A DNA stretch of 53,022 nucleotides from Candidatus Mediterraneibacter faecipullorum (GTDB taxonomy: Bacteria; Bacillota; Clostridia; Lachnospirales; Lachnospiraceae), in contig DWWO01000063.1 in the NCBI GenBank assembly GCA_019119675.1, positions 1-53,022 on the forward strand, given 5' to 3'. Positions 43,241 through 51,819 of the stretch are shown here, in pieces; positions within the stretch are counted from its first letter, which is position 1; each line of letters opens with the position of its first letter. The position numbers and the translations under genes were made by a program. The notes under the pieces were generated by a model. It had not been told where the DNA came from. It ran no database searches and saw only the letters and a program-made list of their open reading frames with translations.

Positions 43241-44749
43241 TTATCTACGGCGTCTGCGGATCATGATTACTGCGATCGCAATGACAGCCAGCAGTGACGC
43301 CAGCAGCGCAGCCACTACAGGTATAAACTGTGCAGTGTCGCCTGTCTGGACATTTTCGTGTCCGTCAGATGTATTTCCCGGATCACTGCTGCTGACGACG
43401 TCATTTTTACCATCGTCCTTGCCGCCGTTATTGTCATCAGACGGTGGAGTTACTTCCGCGGTATTGGTAATCACCGCACCGTCTTCCCCATAGGTCACTT
43501 CAGTAATTGTGTAGTCGTACTCTCCGACAGAATCAAATGTGATCGTGTCAAATAATACGGAACCATCTGCCGCATTTGTCACAGTATCTTTCTCCGGCAT
43601 CGGCGCGCCGCTGCTTCCGCTCAGAGTAAATGTAAACTGACCCTCTTTCAGATCTGCACCATCCAGCTTCTTGACAATTCCAAGATTTGCAGACGCCGGT
43701 GACGCTTCGTAACTATTTGTAAATGTCATTCCGGCAACAGACGTCTCCGTGTCAGCGGTATTATAATAAGTCACCTCTGCCTCAAGTTCGTGAGTCTCGG
43801 TGTTCTCCGTTACTTCGACTACAACCGAATAGAGAGTCGGATCGTAGTCAATCCCGCCTGCCCCATTATTGATCTCACTCACAGTATAATAGTGCGTGCC
43901 GGCCTTATCATAGGTGATATCTTTAAAGGCAAACGTTCCGTCAGCCGCGTTGGTTACACGGTCTACTTCCTGATCTCCTTCGAGCAGCAGGAAGGTAAAT
44001 TCACCCTCCTTCATCTCACGCTGACTGCCGTCGGCAACTTCGAGCGTCTTAGTACCGCCGATCTGCACGTCGCCGCTTGGACCGAATGTTACCTCCCCAG
44101 GCATATACTCATTAGTGAAGACGATATCTTTGTTTTGCACGTCAGCGGAAACGCTCAGTCCGCCGTGCTCATCCGTTACCGACTTGGTTCCGGAGAATCC
44201 CCAAGTCATGCTTGCAGACAGGTCAAGAATGAACACCGTATCGGTTGGGGTAAGTCCCACGGTATTGGTTGATGTTGCCAAGGCTGAATAGGTGACCAGG
44301 AAGTCGGAGTTATTGGTTACCTGTCCTGCATCTTCAAAATCGACCGACGCTTCCGAACTTACCGACTTATCCACCCAGACACGGCCATTATAACGTGTAG
44401 ATGTTCCATCACCGATTGAGTAAGCATCTTTCGTATCCCCATCGGCTGTCCGTGTCGCATCCGCCGTTGCCGCCCGCGTCTGCGCCCCGGCATCCGTCTC
44501 ATCATCCCTGAATCCGAAGAAATCGGCGATGGACTCGACTGCATTGTGCCAGAAGCCGCCGCTTTACTCAGTGCCGTCTTTTTCAGCTGCAAACACTGTC
44601 GTCGGATTCGCCAGCGTCAGTATCATAGCCAGAGACAGGACTGCGGCAAGCACTTTTCTTCCTGATAATTTTTCAGACTTTCCAGACTTGAAAATATGAA
44701 AGACAGTATGATAGACTCGTTTTATCTTAAGCGGCAGGCTCATCGCCAT
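43241..44749 (-). pseudogene. Broken VWA/pilin-type surface protein (in-frame stop and lost VWA body)
   Basis: One frame runs from ATG 44749, through a signal peptide (LAAVLSLAMILTLANPTTVF), to a TAA at codon 62 (44566-44564). The same frame then continues uninterrupted (SGGFWHNAVESIADFFGFRD) to 43241. A VWA domain begins with DTVFILDLSASM but after about 25 residues jumps to pilin-type domains, so some 200 residues seem lost. Two Spy0128-like isopeptide domains follow (TKTLEVADGS and KLDGADLKEGQFTFTL mark their starts), then VQTGD, a membrane helix and RRRRR, a sortase-type anchor. It looks like a dead adhesin tip protein. GTG or ATG restart after the stop could still give an unexported fragment. 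Confidence 0.75.
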
Positions 44750-44813
44750 ATCTCATGCCGCCAGAGATTCTGGTCGTTCTTTGCCTCAGTAATCCGGGGC
44801 GAAAATCAACCGC

Positions 44814-44842
44814 TTGTAACTTGCAGTGACATCCTATATAAT
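44814..44842 (+). promoter_or_regulatory. Sigma-A promoter before the Rpn-tail mini-gene
   Basis: TTGTAA (44814-44819) and TATAAT (44837-44842) are 17 bases apart, ending 18 bases before the ATG of the 38-codon frame. Confidence 0.5.
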
Positions 44843-44860
44843 GGAGAAAGGAAAAAGCCT

Positions 44861-44977
44861 ATGAAAAATGAACTGGCCGGGGATATTGCTCTGGCAAAAG
44901 GCAAATCTGTGAAGGAGATTGCAGATGAATTAGAGGAGGACGAACAGGTTATCCGTAAAATATTGGAGAAGTTATAA
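44861..44977 (+). pseudogene. Rpn-family C-terminal remnant (38 codons)
   Basis: The frame starts after GAGAAAGGAAAAAGCCT and reads MKNELAGDIALAKGKSVKEI, then ADELEEDEQVIRKILEKL. This closely matches the helical tail of the Rpn protein at 2611-3558 (LAKGKSTEVIADELEE). The nuclease core is gone. Because promoter, ribosome binding site and frame are intact, a small helical protein could still be made. Confidence 0.6.
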
Positions 44978-45011
44978 AGGTTTGTTTTTGGGGATGAAAG
45001 AAATTATTAAC

Positions 45012-45048
45012 GAGGAAAACGAGGGCGGTCACGTCCTCGTTTTCTCTC
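45012..45048. terminator. Terminator between the Rpn remnant and the AAA ATPase gene
   Basis: A stem pairs AAAACGAGG with CCTCGTTTT, extended by a GAG/CTC on the outside, and is followed by TCTCTCTA on the plus strand. It lies between convergent genes. Confidence 0.6.
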
Positions 45049-45061
45049 TATAGCTGCATCC

Positions 45062-46336
45062 TCAGATCAGCCAAACCGGCACATACCAGTTCTTTTCATT
45101 TACGGGCAGTAAGTCGTTTGCCATGCAGACCACGCTTCCTGTTCCGATTTCTACCTTTAGAGACTCCAGGCCGTCGAAATGTTCCGCCCTGGTCACAGGC
45201 TTTAACACATCGAAATTCTTGATCGCGGTCTTTCCTGGGGACGCTGCTTTCTTGATCTCAATCGGAGAAAGCACGCCGTTTTGATAAAGCAGCAGATCAA
45301 TTTCTTTTTGATCTCTGTCCCTGTAATAGAATACAGGCGGTTCTTTTCCCGCGTTTAAATAGCTTTTATAGATTTCTGAAAACACATAGCTTTCAAAGAA
45401 AGCGCCGGACATTGCCCCCTTTTCCAGTGCTTCGGGATTGCCCCATTTTAAGAGGTAAGCGGCTAATCCGGTATCCAAAAAATGAAGAAGAGGCATTTTG
45501 ACAACACGTTTCAGCGCATTATTGTGATACGGCTGCACCAGAGCGATGATATGGGAGGACACCAGGATGGAGAGCCATTTCTTTGCCGTTGGCGACGAAA
45601 CTCCAGCCATGTTTGCAAGTTCCTCATAGATCACAGGCTTTGAAGTATGAGCTGCAACAACTGTCATAAAGTTGTAAAACTGCATTTCATCAGCTACCTG
45701 TGCAAGATCGCGAATGTCGCGCTGCAGGTACGTATCTACGTAAGAGCGGTAATATATCTCCCAATCGATATTTCCATCCGCATACAGTTCCGGCATGGAG
45801 CCCTTGAAAATTCTGTTGTAGATTTCATTTAACCCGTGTGGAGTCCTCACTTTCAATCGGTTCATCAAATATTCCGGCTCCGTCTGAAACGGTTCACTTG
45901 GCTCCTGGTAGATCTCCGCATCGGACAGCCCTAATAAATTCACAATGCCGACCCGTCCGGCCAGACTTTCACTGACGTTATTCATAAGCCGGAAAACCTG
46001 TGATCCGGTGATCCAGAATCCGCCTTTTTCCCTGGAACGGTCCACGCTCATTTTTATATAAGGAAGCAATTCTGTTGCGTACTGGATCTCGTCGATCAGC
46101 ACCGGAGGGGAATATCTCTGCAAAAACAATGCAGGATCATGTTTCGCCAGATACCTCGCATCAGGATCGTCCAGGGTTACATACTTCCGCTCCTTCCCCT
46201 TGCTTCTCTGCACTCCTGCGAGTTTCTGAAGAAGCGTGGTCTTTCCCACCTGTCTGGGTCCAGTCACTAACAGTACAGGGAACATTTCAGAGAGCCGCGC
46301 GATCGTATCTTCTGCGGCACGTTTGATATATGTCAT
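45062..46336 (-). CDS. AAA_14/DUF4143 family ATPase
   Basis: The 424-residue protein begins MTYIKRAAEDTIARLSEMFP. It has a Walker A (VTGPRQVGKTTLLQKL, near 25-40), Walker B-like VLIDEIQYA, and ITGSQVFRL with the sensor position. The DUF4143 part follows, with a winged-helix-like region and a C-terminal nuclease-like strand set (YRDRDQKEIDLLLYQNGVLS, IEIKKA). The family is widespread, often duplicated, and without settled function, though the C-terminal residues resemble a PD-(D/E)XK site. The start follows GAAGGGAGAG. It is an isolated gene with its own consensus promoter. Confidence 0.85.
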   Translation of the reverse strand: MTYIKRAAEDTIARLSEMFPVLLVTGPRQVGKTTLLQKLAGVQRSKGKERKYVTLDDPDARYLAKHDPALFLQRYSPPVLIDEIQYATELLPYIKMSVDRSREKGGFWITGSQVFRLMNNVSESLAGRVGIVNLLGLSDAEIYQEPSEPFQTEPEYLMNRLKVRTPHGLNEIYNRIFKGSMPELYADGNIDWEIYYRSYVDTYLQRDIRDLAQVADEMQFYNFMTVVAAHTSKPVIYEELANMAGVSSPTAKKWLSILVSSHIIALVQPYHNNALKRVVKMPLLHFLDTGLAAYLLKWGNPEALEKGAMSGAFFESYVFSEIYKSYLNAGKEPPVFYYRDRDQKEIDLLLYQNGVLSPIEIKKAASPGKTAIKNFDVLKPVTRAEHFDGLESLKVEIGTGSVVCMANDLLPVNEKNWYVPVWLI

Positions 46337-46388
46337 GTTGTTCTCTCCCTTCCTAATGCCAGTATAAACAATTTAACCGGAAATATTC

Positions 46389-46480
46389 GGCAAATCTAAA
46401 GTGTGATTTTATTATAGCCAGACATCATCTGCCTGTCAATGCACAATATGGCAAATCTAAAATGGCAATTTAAATTTGCC
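46389..46480 (-). promoter_or_regulatory. Consensus promoter with flanking repeat operators
   Basis: On the minus strand TTGACA (46439-46434) and TATAAT (46416-46411) are exactly 17 bases apart, a perfect sigma-A promoter. TTTAGATTTGCC occurs on both sides (46461-46450 and 46400-46389), and a third, palindromic relative GGCAATTTAAATTTGCC covers 46464-46480. This is a typical repressor layout, perhaps autoregulation. Confidence 0.75.
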
Positions 46481-46575
46481 GTAATATGCAGGATTCAGTA
46501 TTCTATAATGGAATGTCCTCGCGCCTGTGACCAGCGAGCAGTATAATTCTATTTCACTTTCCAATAACCAAAATA

Positions 46576-46734
46576 TCATCTTTTCCCGGCTGTGGTATAC
46601 ACCCCCAGGCTCCCGTTTTCTTTCCTCACTTCAAAGTCGAACGGATGTCTCTCTTCCCATCCGGGATCTTCCTTCCGCCGGGCTTCTCTCATTTCTTTCC
46701 ATTTATGATATGCTTCTATGAATCCCTCATGATC
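46576..46734 (-). other. Unassigned open fragment downstream of the integrase relic
   Basis: In a frame different from the integrase fragment, a stretch reads HEGFIEAYHKWKEMREARRK and onward to a TGA at 46578-46576. It has no start codon with a ribosome binding site and looks like the tail of another gene joined by deletion. I do not recognise it. Confidence 0.35.
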
Positions 46735-47056
46735 ATTGCGATCTGTTCTTTCCCATACTGTCTGGCTGTGCGCACAAGCCTCAGAAATTCTTTCTTATCC
46801 AGCGCCTTATCCATACTGAGGATATCTGCCCTTTGTACTTTGATACGTTTGAGCCGCAGACGTCCTTTCTCCATAAAGAGCAGGAACTGGTTCAGCGCTA
46901 CAAGCATGGAATTCACACTGTTGACTGCATAGTTAGCGATCAGCCATTCCTTATACTTGAGAAGCTTTTCCTTATCAACAGGCTGCTCCGTTCCTGCAGA
47001 TAATACCGGAATTCCTTTAAGTCTTTTTCTGCCAGATAAAATTTTGTGTTGTTCAT
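46716..47056 (-). pseudogene. Tyrosine-integrase N-terminal relic
   Basis: An ATG at 47056 after AAAGGAGGAACAGTCT opens MNNTKFYLAEKDLKEFRYYL, the start of a phage-type integrase. This frame stops soon after, and the continuation is in another frame (VDKEKLLKYKEWLIANYAVN, then SMLVALNQFLLFMEKGRLRL, an SAM-like core-binding domain) until a TAG at 46716. The catalytic domain is missing. It is a relic with one frameshift and a deletion, marking a former mobile element. Confidence 0.75.
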
Positions 47057-47151
47057 AGACTGTTCCTCCTTTTCCGTTATTATGTCTGTTAAGGTCATAG
47101 TTCATACCATATCTAAAATCTTCAAGTACTCTTGAATGATTCGGACAGAGA

Positions 47152-47182
47152 AAGGCTGCGAATCCCATACATCCGCAGCCTT
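47152..47182. terminator. Terminator after the GH3 gene
   Basis: A 12-base stem with one mismatch (AAGGCTGCGAAT with ATCCGCAGCCTT) lies 24 bases after the GH3 stop. Flanks are only moderately T-rich on either strand. Confidence 0.5.
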
Positions 47183-47205
47183 CTTTATATTGCAGTTATA
47201 TTATT

Positions 47206-49704
47206 CTAGCTCTCTTTTTCTCCGTACATTCTCCGGTATGCCTGATATATCCTCGATCCTGTGATTCCCCTGATCACATTGGCGGCACATCTTCTGAGTG
47301 AAGTCTTGTCAAGCTCTCCTGTTTTCAGTTTTTTCTTTAGTTCTCTGACAACTCCTTTACCGCCCGGCATGATCAGGTCATTGCCGGCCTCAATCGCAGC
47401 ACTGTGGCTTCCTACGTCTTTTCCTGTCGCAAACCAGTCTGTCATCACAACTCCGTCAAAGCCCCATTCATTTCGGAGCACTTTTGTGATCAGGTCATAA
47501 CTGTTATTCGCATACGTGCCGTTGACCTTGTTGTAGCTTGTCATAAGTGCTTTCGCATGTCCTTCCTGCACGGCGATCCTGAATCCCCTCAGGTAGATCT
47601 CCCGGAGTGCACGCTCATTTACATTTGCGTTCGTATGATTCCGGTTGTCTTCCTGATTATTACAGCAGAAATGTTTGATGGTCACATAGCATCCCCTTCT
47701 GGACTGTACTCCTTTACTCATGGCAGCCGCCATCTTCCCGGAGAGGAGCGGGTCTTCCGAATAATACTCAAAGTTGCGTCCGCACAGAGGATTCCTGTGG
47801 ATATTCATTCCCGGCGCCAGCCAGTAGGTAACACCGTATCTCTCCATCTCTTTTCCCACTGCCTTGCCGACACGCTCTGCAAGAGCAGTATTCCATGACT
47901 GTGCCAGGGCAAGCCCTGTCGGGAATGATGTCGCAAACTGGTAAACACAGGGGTGTTTTTCCGGGTTTCCCAGCATGATCTTCTTCATAGCTTCGGGCAC
48001 ATAGTTCATGGCTGAAAGCATCGGCTCCACGCCTTTTAACTTTCCGCTCCTTGTCACGGCAGAAGTCTTCTGGAGACGCAGTCCCGCCGGTCCGTCTGCC
48101 AGACATACATTGGGAAGCCCTTTGTCCAGGAGTTCTCCTGTCGTATATCCCGCAGATCCGGGAGCATCAAAGAATTTCGCTCCGTTTCCTCCCGCACCGG
48201 CACCTGTCACCACATCGCACAGTTCCTCTTCCGTCAGGACATTGAGGACTGCATCGGTCACAGGTGAAGAATAGATTTCCGGCTCTTCATACAGGTGGCC
48301 GGCAGTCGCAATGTCTGCCGCTTTCACCGGGATGCGCTCCAGATCCGTATCCTGTTCATCCGCAGTATCAGACAGCATCGGAGGTTCCATTTCTTTTACT
48401 TCGAGCACTGTAGGGCAGATATTCTCACACTGTTCTGTCACGATATCCTCGTCCAGGACCAGTACTGCCGCTGCAGAAGTGTCTCTGCTGGAAGCGCCGG
48501 CCCTTAAGATATAATCACCCTTTTCAAGCACGTAAGCCGCATCTTCCTCCCGGTAGGACGCCAGCTCCTCCATTGCAAATGTAAGCAATACATTTGTGCT
48601 CTCCCCGGGCTTTAACTCTTCTGTCTTTGCAAATGCGGCCAGTTTCTGATATTCTTTGGCCATACCGCTCTTCGGGCAGCTCACATAGAGCTGGACAACT
48701 TCCCGCCCGGCATATGTGCTGCCGGTATTAGTCACTTTTGCCGAGACAGTCACCTTTCCGCCGGCTGCCGTGACCGTTTCCGTTTCTATCGAAAAATCTG
48801 TGTAGGAAAGTCCGTACCCGAAAGGATACCGGGGCTCTACATCATAGCTGTCAAAATAGCGGTAACCGACATAGATTCCCTCCCTGTAATACTCCTGATC
48901 CACATCACCGTTCAGATAGCTGTAGTCCATGGCAAACGGAATGTCCTCATATTTCTCCGGCCAGGTATCCACTGTCTTCGCCGATGGGGAAACTTTCCCA
49001 CAGATCAGATCTGCAAATGCATTTCCGCCTTTCATTCCCTGCTGTGCGTAGTACACGACCGCGCCGATCCCCGCAATTTCATCAAGGAAACTCATGTCAA
49101 ACACAGAACCGACATTGATCACTACGATCATTTTCTCATAATTCGCCGCGCACATAGCAAGATTGGCTTTCTCTTCATCCGAGAGTGAATACTCAAAGTT
49201 CTTAAGCTTCCTGTCTGCACTCTCTCCCGCCTGACGGGCGATAACGTAGATACACGTATCCGTATCAGATTCATTAACGTCCTCGATAGTCACCGGATCC
49301 CCGAACGGATGCTGGTATGGCGTTCCCATCATATTTACCACATCAAGCTTCAGCATCCTGCGGCGGAATTCTGCCGCATATTCCTCTTCGCCTCTCCTGT
49401 ACTCCTCTTCATATCTTGTAAGCCAGTTTTTCGTTGTCACCGTAAATCCTGCTGCCTCCATCCCTTCCAGGATTGAAACTGCATGGCGCTCATTTACTTC
49501 ACCGGAGCCTGTCCCGCCTTTGATGGTCATGCCTGCTCCTGCTCCGTACAGCGCTACCTTGCCCGGTACGATCGGAAGCGTGCCGTCATTTTCCAGAAGT
49601 ACGATTCCTTCCAAAGCCGCCTCGTAGGAGACCCGGGCATTTTCTTCTTCTAACGGCGTCACTTCATCTGTAAATGCCGCCTTATTTCGGATCTTCATTT
49701 TCAT
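47206..49704 (-). CDS. Glycoside hydrolase family 3 enzyme with reversed domain order
   Basis: The 832-residue protein has the GH3 C-terminal-type alpha/beta domain first (YGAGAGMTIKGGTGSGEVNE near 52-72). A fibronectin-III-like domain follows (near 310-400, VTVSAKVTNTGSTYAGREVV), and the catalytic barrel domain comes last: VTIKHFCCNNQEDNRNHTNA, then GFDGVVMTDW with the nucleophile Asp near 756. This permuted order is known for some rumen and gut beta-glucosidases. No signal peptide is seen, so it acts inside the cell on imported beta-glycosides. It is downstream of a PfkB sugar kinase gene in the same direction, which fits a small sugar-use unit. Confidence 0.88.
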   Translation of the reverse strand: MKMKIRNKAAFTDEVTPLEEENARVSYEAALEGIVLLENDGTLPIVPGKVALYGAGAGMTIKGGTGSGEVNERHAVSILEGMEAAGFTVTTKNWLTRYEEEYRRGEEEYAAEFRRRMLKLDVVNMMGTPYQHPFGDPVTIEDVNESDTDTCIYVIARQAGESADRKLKNFEYSLSDEEKANLAMCAANYEKMIVVINVGSVFDMSFLDEIAGIGAVVYYAQQGMKGGNAFADLICGKVSPSAKTVDTWPEKYEDIPFAMDYSYLNGDVDQEYYREGIYVGYRYFDSYDVEPRYPFGYGLSYTDFSIETETVTAAGGKVTVSAKVTNTGSTYAGREVVQLYVSCPKSGMAKEYQKLAAFAKTEELKPGESTNVLLTFAMEELASYREEDAAYVLEKGDYILRAGASSRDTSAAAVLVLDEDIVTEQCENICPTVLEVKEMEPPMLSDTADEQDTDLERIPVKAADIATAGHLYEEPEIYSSPVTDAVLNVLTEEELCDVVTGAGAGGNGAKFFDAPGSAGYTTGELLDKGLPNVCLADGPAGLRLQKTSAVTRSGKLKGVEPMLSAMNYVPEAMKKIMLGNPEKHPCVYQFATSFPTGLALAQSWNTALAERVGKAVGKEMERYGVTYWLAPGMNIHRNPLCGRNFEYYSEDPLLSGKMAAAMSKGVQSRRGCYVTIKHFCCNNQEDNRNHTNANVNERALREIYLRGFRIAVQEGHAKALMTSYNKVNGTYANNSYDLITKVLRNEWGFDGVVMTDWFATGKDVGSHSAAIEAGNDLIMPGGKGVVRELKKKLKTGELDKTSLRRCAANVIRGITGSRIYQAYRRMYGEKES

Positions 49705-49721
49705 AGTCGACGATCTCCTTT

Positions 49722-50081
49722 TTATGCGTTAAGCATATCTTCTTTCTTCGCAAGAATTGCCTCCACAGCTGCGCATGCCGGGCAGTCGCAGTATTTTGCG
49801 CCTGCTGCCTTGATCTCCTTTGCATGGGCCGCTACGCCCGGGGCATTGTCACCGAAGACTTTTGCACCGCCCTCGGACTCCGCAAATGCGATCAGATTGT
49901 CGATTGGCATGATGTCCGCCTCAAGTTCTGCAATATACTTCTCTGTCTCCTGCGCCTCGTTTTCCGTTCCCACTGCATCCAGCCATGCCTGTCCCGCTGC
50001 CTTTGCCTCTGCACTGCAGGAATGAGCTTCCATCATCTCGTGTGTTTTTTCCACAACATAGTCCAGTAAATCTTTCTTCAT
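49722..50081 (-). CDS. Small protein with C-terminal CDCPAC motif
   Basis: The 119-residue protein starts at ATG 50081 after AAAGGAG; the frame further upstream has no signal for a start. It is helical and acidic, ending in a Cys-x-Cys-x-x-Cys cluster (YCDCPACAAVEAILAKKEDM) that could bind metal. I recall similar clostridial proteins listed as Hsp90-related, but nothing of Hsp90 is visible here. It lies 17 bases before the GH3 gene. Confidence 0.65.
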   Translation of the reverse strand: MKKDLLDYVVEKTHEMMEAHSCSAEAKAAGQAWLDAVGTENEAQETEKYIAELEADIMPIDNLIAFAESEGGAKVFGDNAPGVAAHAKEIKAAGAKYCDCPACAAVEAILAKKEDMLNA

Positions 50082-50184
50082 CACAAAACTCTCCTTTCCG
50101 TTTCTGATATCTTCTATTCTACCACACACAGGAGTAATTTCGTACTCCCATATAATGATCACTACCAACACTCACAGTGCGCGT

Positions 50185-51105
50185 TCACAGCCATTCCGAA
50201 GCTCCAGTGACCGCCACCGCACGCGCACCACATTCATTTGCAAATGCCGCGCATTCCTCCGGCGTCTTCCCCTCTGACAGCGCATAGAGAAACCCCGCTG
50301 CAAAACTGTCCCCGGCCCCTGTGGTATCAATGCACTTTACGCCCTGCACGGCAGGAATCCATGTTCCGGCTCTTCCTTCTCCCTGCATTCCGGCCATATA
50401 GCAGCCCCCGGAACCGCATTTTATGACAACCGTCCCGACACCTGCCTCGATCAGGTCATCTGCGGCGTCCTCCACTGTATCCTTTCCCGTCAGCAGCATA
50501 GCTTCCTCGTCATTCGGGAACAGATAGTCTACATATTTAAGTGCACATGCCAGATCCTCTGTTGTCTCTGATTTCTTGCGTTTCGTCATATCCGCACATA
50601 CACGTTTTCCCTGCGCCTTTGCTGCAGCGAATATCTGCTCCAGCTCTGAAGGTCCGATTTCCGGAAATACAAAAATGCTGGCAAAACAGATGATATTCGC
50701 ACTGTCCGGAAAAGGCATGTGGATATCTCCGGTTGTAAGCCTTCTGAGTGTACTTTTCGGGGCTGTCAGGAAATGCCGTTCTCCGTCTTCGCTTACAAGT
50801 ACAACATTTACACCTGTGTCGATGCCGTCCCTTATGCAGTCTCCGGGGAGCTCTATCCCGCATTCCTCACAGTAGGAAATGACAAACCTGCCCGCCCTGT
50901 CATTTCCTATGATCGTCTCGAGCCGCACCCTTTTCCCGAGCTTTGACAGCACGGCCGCTTCATTGAGCGCATCCCCGCCCGGGGACAGAAGGATTTCCTC
51001 CGCCGGAGACGAACCTGTCCGGAAAACATCAGCATCTGCGGGCCGCACGAGTACATCCAGGATCGCAGCTCCGATAATTACGATCTGCGGATCATCATTT
51101 TTCAT
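50185..51105 (-). CDS. PfkB-family sugar kinase
   Basis: The 306-residue protein shows both PfkB signatures: an N-terminal GGDALNEAAVLSKLGKRVRL and the C-terminal DTTGAGDSFAAGFLYAL with the catalytic Asp in GAGD. Length and fold fit ribokinase-type kinases of sugars or nucleosides; the substrate cannot be read from the sequence. It is preceded by the DUF3887-like gene (18-base gap) and followed in the same direction by the Cys protein and the GH3 gene. Confidence 0.88.
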   Translation of the reverse strand: MKNDDPQIVIIGAAILDVLVRPADADVFRTGSSPAEEILLSPGGDALNEAAVLSKLGKRVRLETIIGNDRAGRFVISYCEECGIELPGDCIRDGIDTGVNVVLVSEDGERHFLTAPKSTLRRLTTGDIHMPFPDSANIICFASIFVFPEIGPSELEQIFAAAKAQGKRVCADMTKRKKSETTEDLACALKYVDYLFPNDEEAMLLTGKDTVEDAADDLIEAGVGTVVIKCGSGGCYMAGMQGEGRAGTWIPAVQGVKCIDTTGAGDSFAAGFLYALSEGKTPEECAAFANECGARAVAVTGASEWL

Positions 51106-51123
51106 TAATATATCCTCTTTCTG

Positions 51124-51606
51124 CTATTGTATTCCCAAAGACGCCAGCTTCATATCTTCATCAAATGCAAACGTATATCGGATCTCTGCATTTTCATAGT
51201 CCGCCGTTACATATGCAAGGGCTGCCGTAACCCCGCGCTGCGTTACCTCTGTGGTGGAGATATTGGTGATAGACTGAAATTCTCCCCAATCCTCGGATAC
51301 ACGGGCTTTTGCCTCGTCCATCCTCTCTTTATTCATAATGGAGGACATCTCGTCGACAGCCATTTCTTTTAATCCGTCGAAATTCTCCTCGTTAATATAA
51401 TCCACCACCTGCTCTGCAAGCGCTTCAACTTCTGCCTTATCGAATATGCTGCTCTGGGAAAGATCCTTATTTTTCGGCATCGCAAAATAGCACGCCACTG
51501 CCGCGATCGCCAGGACCACTGCCGTTATGATAATGTTTCTTATCCGTTTCTTTTTCTGTTGTTCTGTCTGTGCGGGCTGAAAAAATACCTGCTTATTTTT
51601 CTTCAT
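51124..51606 (-). CDS. Membrane-anchored DUF3887-like protein
   Basis: The 160-residue protein has a short cytoplasmic N-terminus rich in Lys and Gln, one membrane helix (about 24-43, NIIITAVVLAIAAVACYFAM) and an extracellular alpha/beta domain of about 110 residues (NEENFDGLKEMAVDEMSSIM, then VTAALAYVTADYENAEIRYT) resembling DUF3887. ATG 51606 follows AAAGGTGG by eight bases and was chosen over the upstream GTG, which lies inside that site. Function is unknown. Confidence 0.7.
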   Translation of the reverse strand: MKKNKQVFFQPAQTEQQKKKRIRNIIITAVVLAIAAVACYFAMPKNKDLSQSSIFDKAEVEALAEQVVDYINEENFDGLKEMAVDEMSSIMNKERMDEAKARVSEDWGEFQSITNISTTEVTQRGVTAALAYVTADYENAEIRYTFAFDEDMKLASLGIQ

Positions 51607-51819
51607 ATTTGTATCCACCTTTTTTCTTAATGCAACAGAACAAGCTGGCTCATCCCGTCTTATGATATTTTAACATATATTGTATAAAATAATAGGATGA
51701 ATTTCCATTAACTCCGAATTAAAATCGTGGTAATATATCAGATAGAAGCAGGCTTCCGTCTCTACAGGCGCGGAGCAGACACTAACCGGAAACAGATAAA
51801 TAGAAAGGGGAATTACAGT

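Noticed and set aside
44564-44566. TAA in the adhesin gene read as a recoding or programmed signal
   Set aside because: TAA is not a usual recoding codon in these bacteria, and the VWA body is also lost, so gene decay explains both better.
49722-50081. Hsp90-type chaperone
   Set aside because: The protein is only 119 residues and has no GHKL ATPase motif.
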